A stretch of 64,000 nt of DNA from positions 4,737,001 to 4,801,000 of the forward strand of contig JAFFSR010000242.1 of the NCBI GenBank assembly GCA_017163975.1, in the 5' to 3' direction. This DNA comes from Anastatus disparis (Eukaryota > Arthropoda > Insecta > Hymenoptera > Eupelmidae). The position numbers and the translations under genes were made by a program. The notes below the pieces were generated by a model. It was not told the DNA's origin. It ran no database searches and saw nothing but the letters and a program-made list of their open reading frames with translations. This document shows, one piece after another, positions 62,261 to 64,000 of the stretch (position 1 is its first letter; each line of letters starts with the position of its first letter).

Positions 62261-62760
62261 TCGTTTCCTTTCCGTGCTACGTTCTTTTCGTAAGAATGAA
62301 GGTTAACGTTTTTATATACTTTTTATTAGAATATATTGTTTAAAAGAAAAAACTTCATGTTGTCATATTAAAATTAGAAATTAAAGATTTAATGCTATTT
62401 TCAAATTGTTTAAACATTTTTAAAAGTTTGATATTTTGTTTAATATTTTTGATAATATAGACTTAAAAAATTATTTTGTTACAAAAAATATCATTAATGT
62501 TATGAAGTTTTATTTTTGCATATTTTTGACATTGTTATAATCAATAATAGGTATGATTATAGCCATATATTGTTACATATTTAATGATTAAATTTTTAAA
62601 AAAGTAGTTTATATACGTGGTTGATATTTGATATAAGCAATTAAACATTTTAATTTAAAAATATTAAATTATTTCTATGTGTGGTATTAAATTTATTTAT
62701 ACTGCTGAAAAAAAAACAATAATGTCAATCAATAAAATAAGTGAACAATAAGAAAGTATC
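62261..62760. other. AT-rich stretch, no features
   Basis: AT-rich; nothing recognised. Confidence 0.55.
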
Positions 62761-64000
62761 TGTATAACACATCTGTATCGTTGAGTAATCAATCAATCAC
62801 ATACAGATGATCTACCGTACAACAGGTATTTTACTCCCATTACAATTCTATCCCCTCGATATACTATTACGAGAGAGAATTTCCTTGGTGCACACATATA
62901 TACACAATAGATCCCCAGTATACATGTTACAGATAAATGGAAAGGGTAGCTTATATCATCTCTCTTTCTCTCCCTTGAGTTAAACACTATACACGAGGTC
63001 TGACGGTAATAATTGAGTGCCGTTCTGTCTAGTTAGCAGAGAACGTGAGAGAGAGAGAGAGAGAAACACAGGTCTTTCCCTCTTTGGTGTATATCTCAGT
63101 AAGCGCGCGTTAAACTCGTCACGTTATCGACTAAAAGCGACAGCGATGCGTGACAAATCCATCTTATGTAAAACGTCGCACAGCGCTTTTGTCTCTCCTC
63201 TAACATTTCCTCTCATGCCCCCCTCCCCACCTCTCTCAACTCAACGACGACATGATTAGATGCAACAACGTCAACGTTAAACTGTGCGGTATATACGCAT
63301 AGACAGGATAAGAGCGATACACGTTGACACTTGATTCTCTGACAACAGGAGTTCAAGGAATATTGGAGAATTGATAAAGATTGAATACTTGTTGAAGGAT
63401 ATACTTAAATAAGGATTGAAAAAATTATATTTTCACGGGAGCATAGTGCCAATAATAATAGAAATCATCTCAGCCGTAGATGATATTTAAAAATATTTTA
63501 TACTATTTATACAAATGTAGCTGTACCAATGTTTTTACTGTATAAAATCATTAGAGAGTGTAACAAATTATCTTTTCAAAGTCAAAAACAAAGATGTAAG
63601 ATTTTCAGTTGTAATTATTAAATTTCTCGTCGAGCATTAACAAGAGCGACATGGGCAAAGAGAGAAAAAGAAAAAAAAGTAAGCAAATACTAGAAAATTC
63701 AGAGCGAGCAAAGTTAATGGCGCGAAGTGGCAATCCGTAAACGAATTTTAAGAAAAGTTTGCAAGGGAAGCTTTTCAATTTCAATGGCTCGAATGGAGAT
63801 CCAAACATAAAAGAGAGAGAGTATATAAGAAGGATAGTAAATTATATAGTACGGTATAAGAAAGAAAGAAAGAAAGCAATAAAATAAGAGCAAAGCAAAT
63901 AAGAGAGAAAGAAGACATTATAAGATAGAGAAACGAATTCGTAAATTTATGGTTGTCGGACTAGTGACGATTGTGCTTCTGTGTGTGTGGGTGTTCTTTT
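62761..64000. other. Mixed island at the right end
   Basis: 62,780-63,350 is GC-richer with (GA)9 at 63,047-63,064 and C/T-rich sequence at 63,190-63,240. 63,350-63,600 is AT-rich. 63,640-63,930 is purine-rich with (AAAG)n at about 63,860-63,876. No gene was recognised up to the window edge. Confidence 0.45.

Noticed and set aside
1..64000. CRISPR arrays, operons, Shine-Dalgarno sites, rRNA, phage or bacterial genes
   Set aside because: No regular repeat-spacer arrays, no gene tandems and no recognisable rRNA; composition and SINEs indicate a eukaryotic genome.

Overview
This window looks like non-coding nuclear DNA from an animal, most likely an insect. The background is AT-rich. Short (GA/CT)n, (TA)n, (CA)n and triplet repeats are very dense, CpG is freely present in islands, and there are tRNA-derived SINEs and small DNA-transposon relics. 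The general look (GA/TA microsatellites mixed with TATACG/CGCG words) would fit a hymenopteran such as a wasp or ant. That is an impression only; nothing here fixes the species. I see no prokaryotic gene organisation.

I find no protein-coding gene or exon I can support in 64 kb on either strand. The open frames are short, many open only at TTG or GTG, and most translate low-complexity repeats (Leu/Ser/Phe runs from CT tracts, Arg/Glu/Lys from GA tracts, Tyr/Ile from TA tracts). The longest, at 9,325-9,786, resembles no family I know. The window is best read as a very large intron or a gene desert.

The recognisable content is repeats. (1) Eight copies of one tRNA-derived SINE, at about 1.0, 14.9, 22.2, 31.5, 34.8, 42.4, 57.2 and 60.3 kb. 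Two have clear 12-bp target-site duplications. (2) Two non-autonomous DNA transposons with CACTGAGA termini: 782 bp at 1,739-2,520, which carries a tRNA-like sequence, and 321 bp at 31,608-31,928, which sits inside a SINE copy and shows a 2-bp TG duplication. (3) A 158-bp TA-flanked MITE at 56,814-56,971. (4) Foldback elements at 31,384-31,515, 36,511-36,641 and about 43,720-43,831, plus a 15-bp perfect hairpin at 9,814-9,852 and a palindrome cluster at 32,182-32,292. (5) Many microsatellites, the longest being (TA)31 at 45,052-45,113.

The single-copy sequence alternates along its length. AT-rich stretches of about 0.4-2.5 kb alternate with islands of about 0.4-2 kb that are richer in GC and CpG and full of GA/CT tracts. 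In several islands a purine-rich tract switches to a pyrimidine-rich tract within 50-150 bp, most clearly near 13.7 and 59.0 kb. The islands are the best places to look for enhancers, promoters or non-coding RNA exons, but that function is inference.
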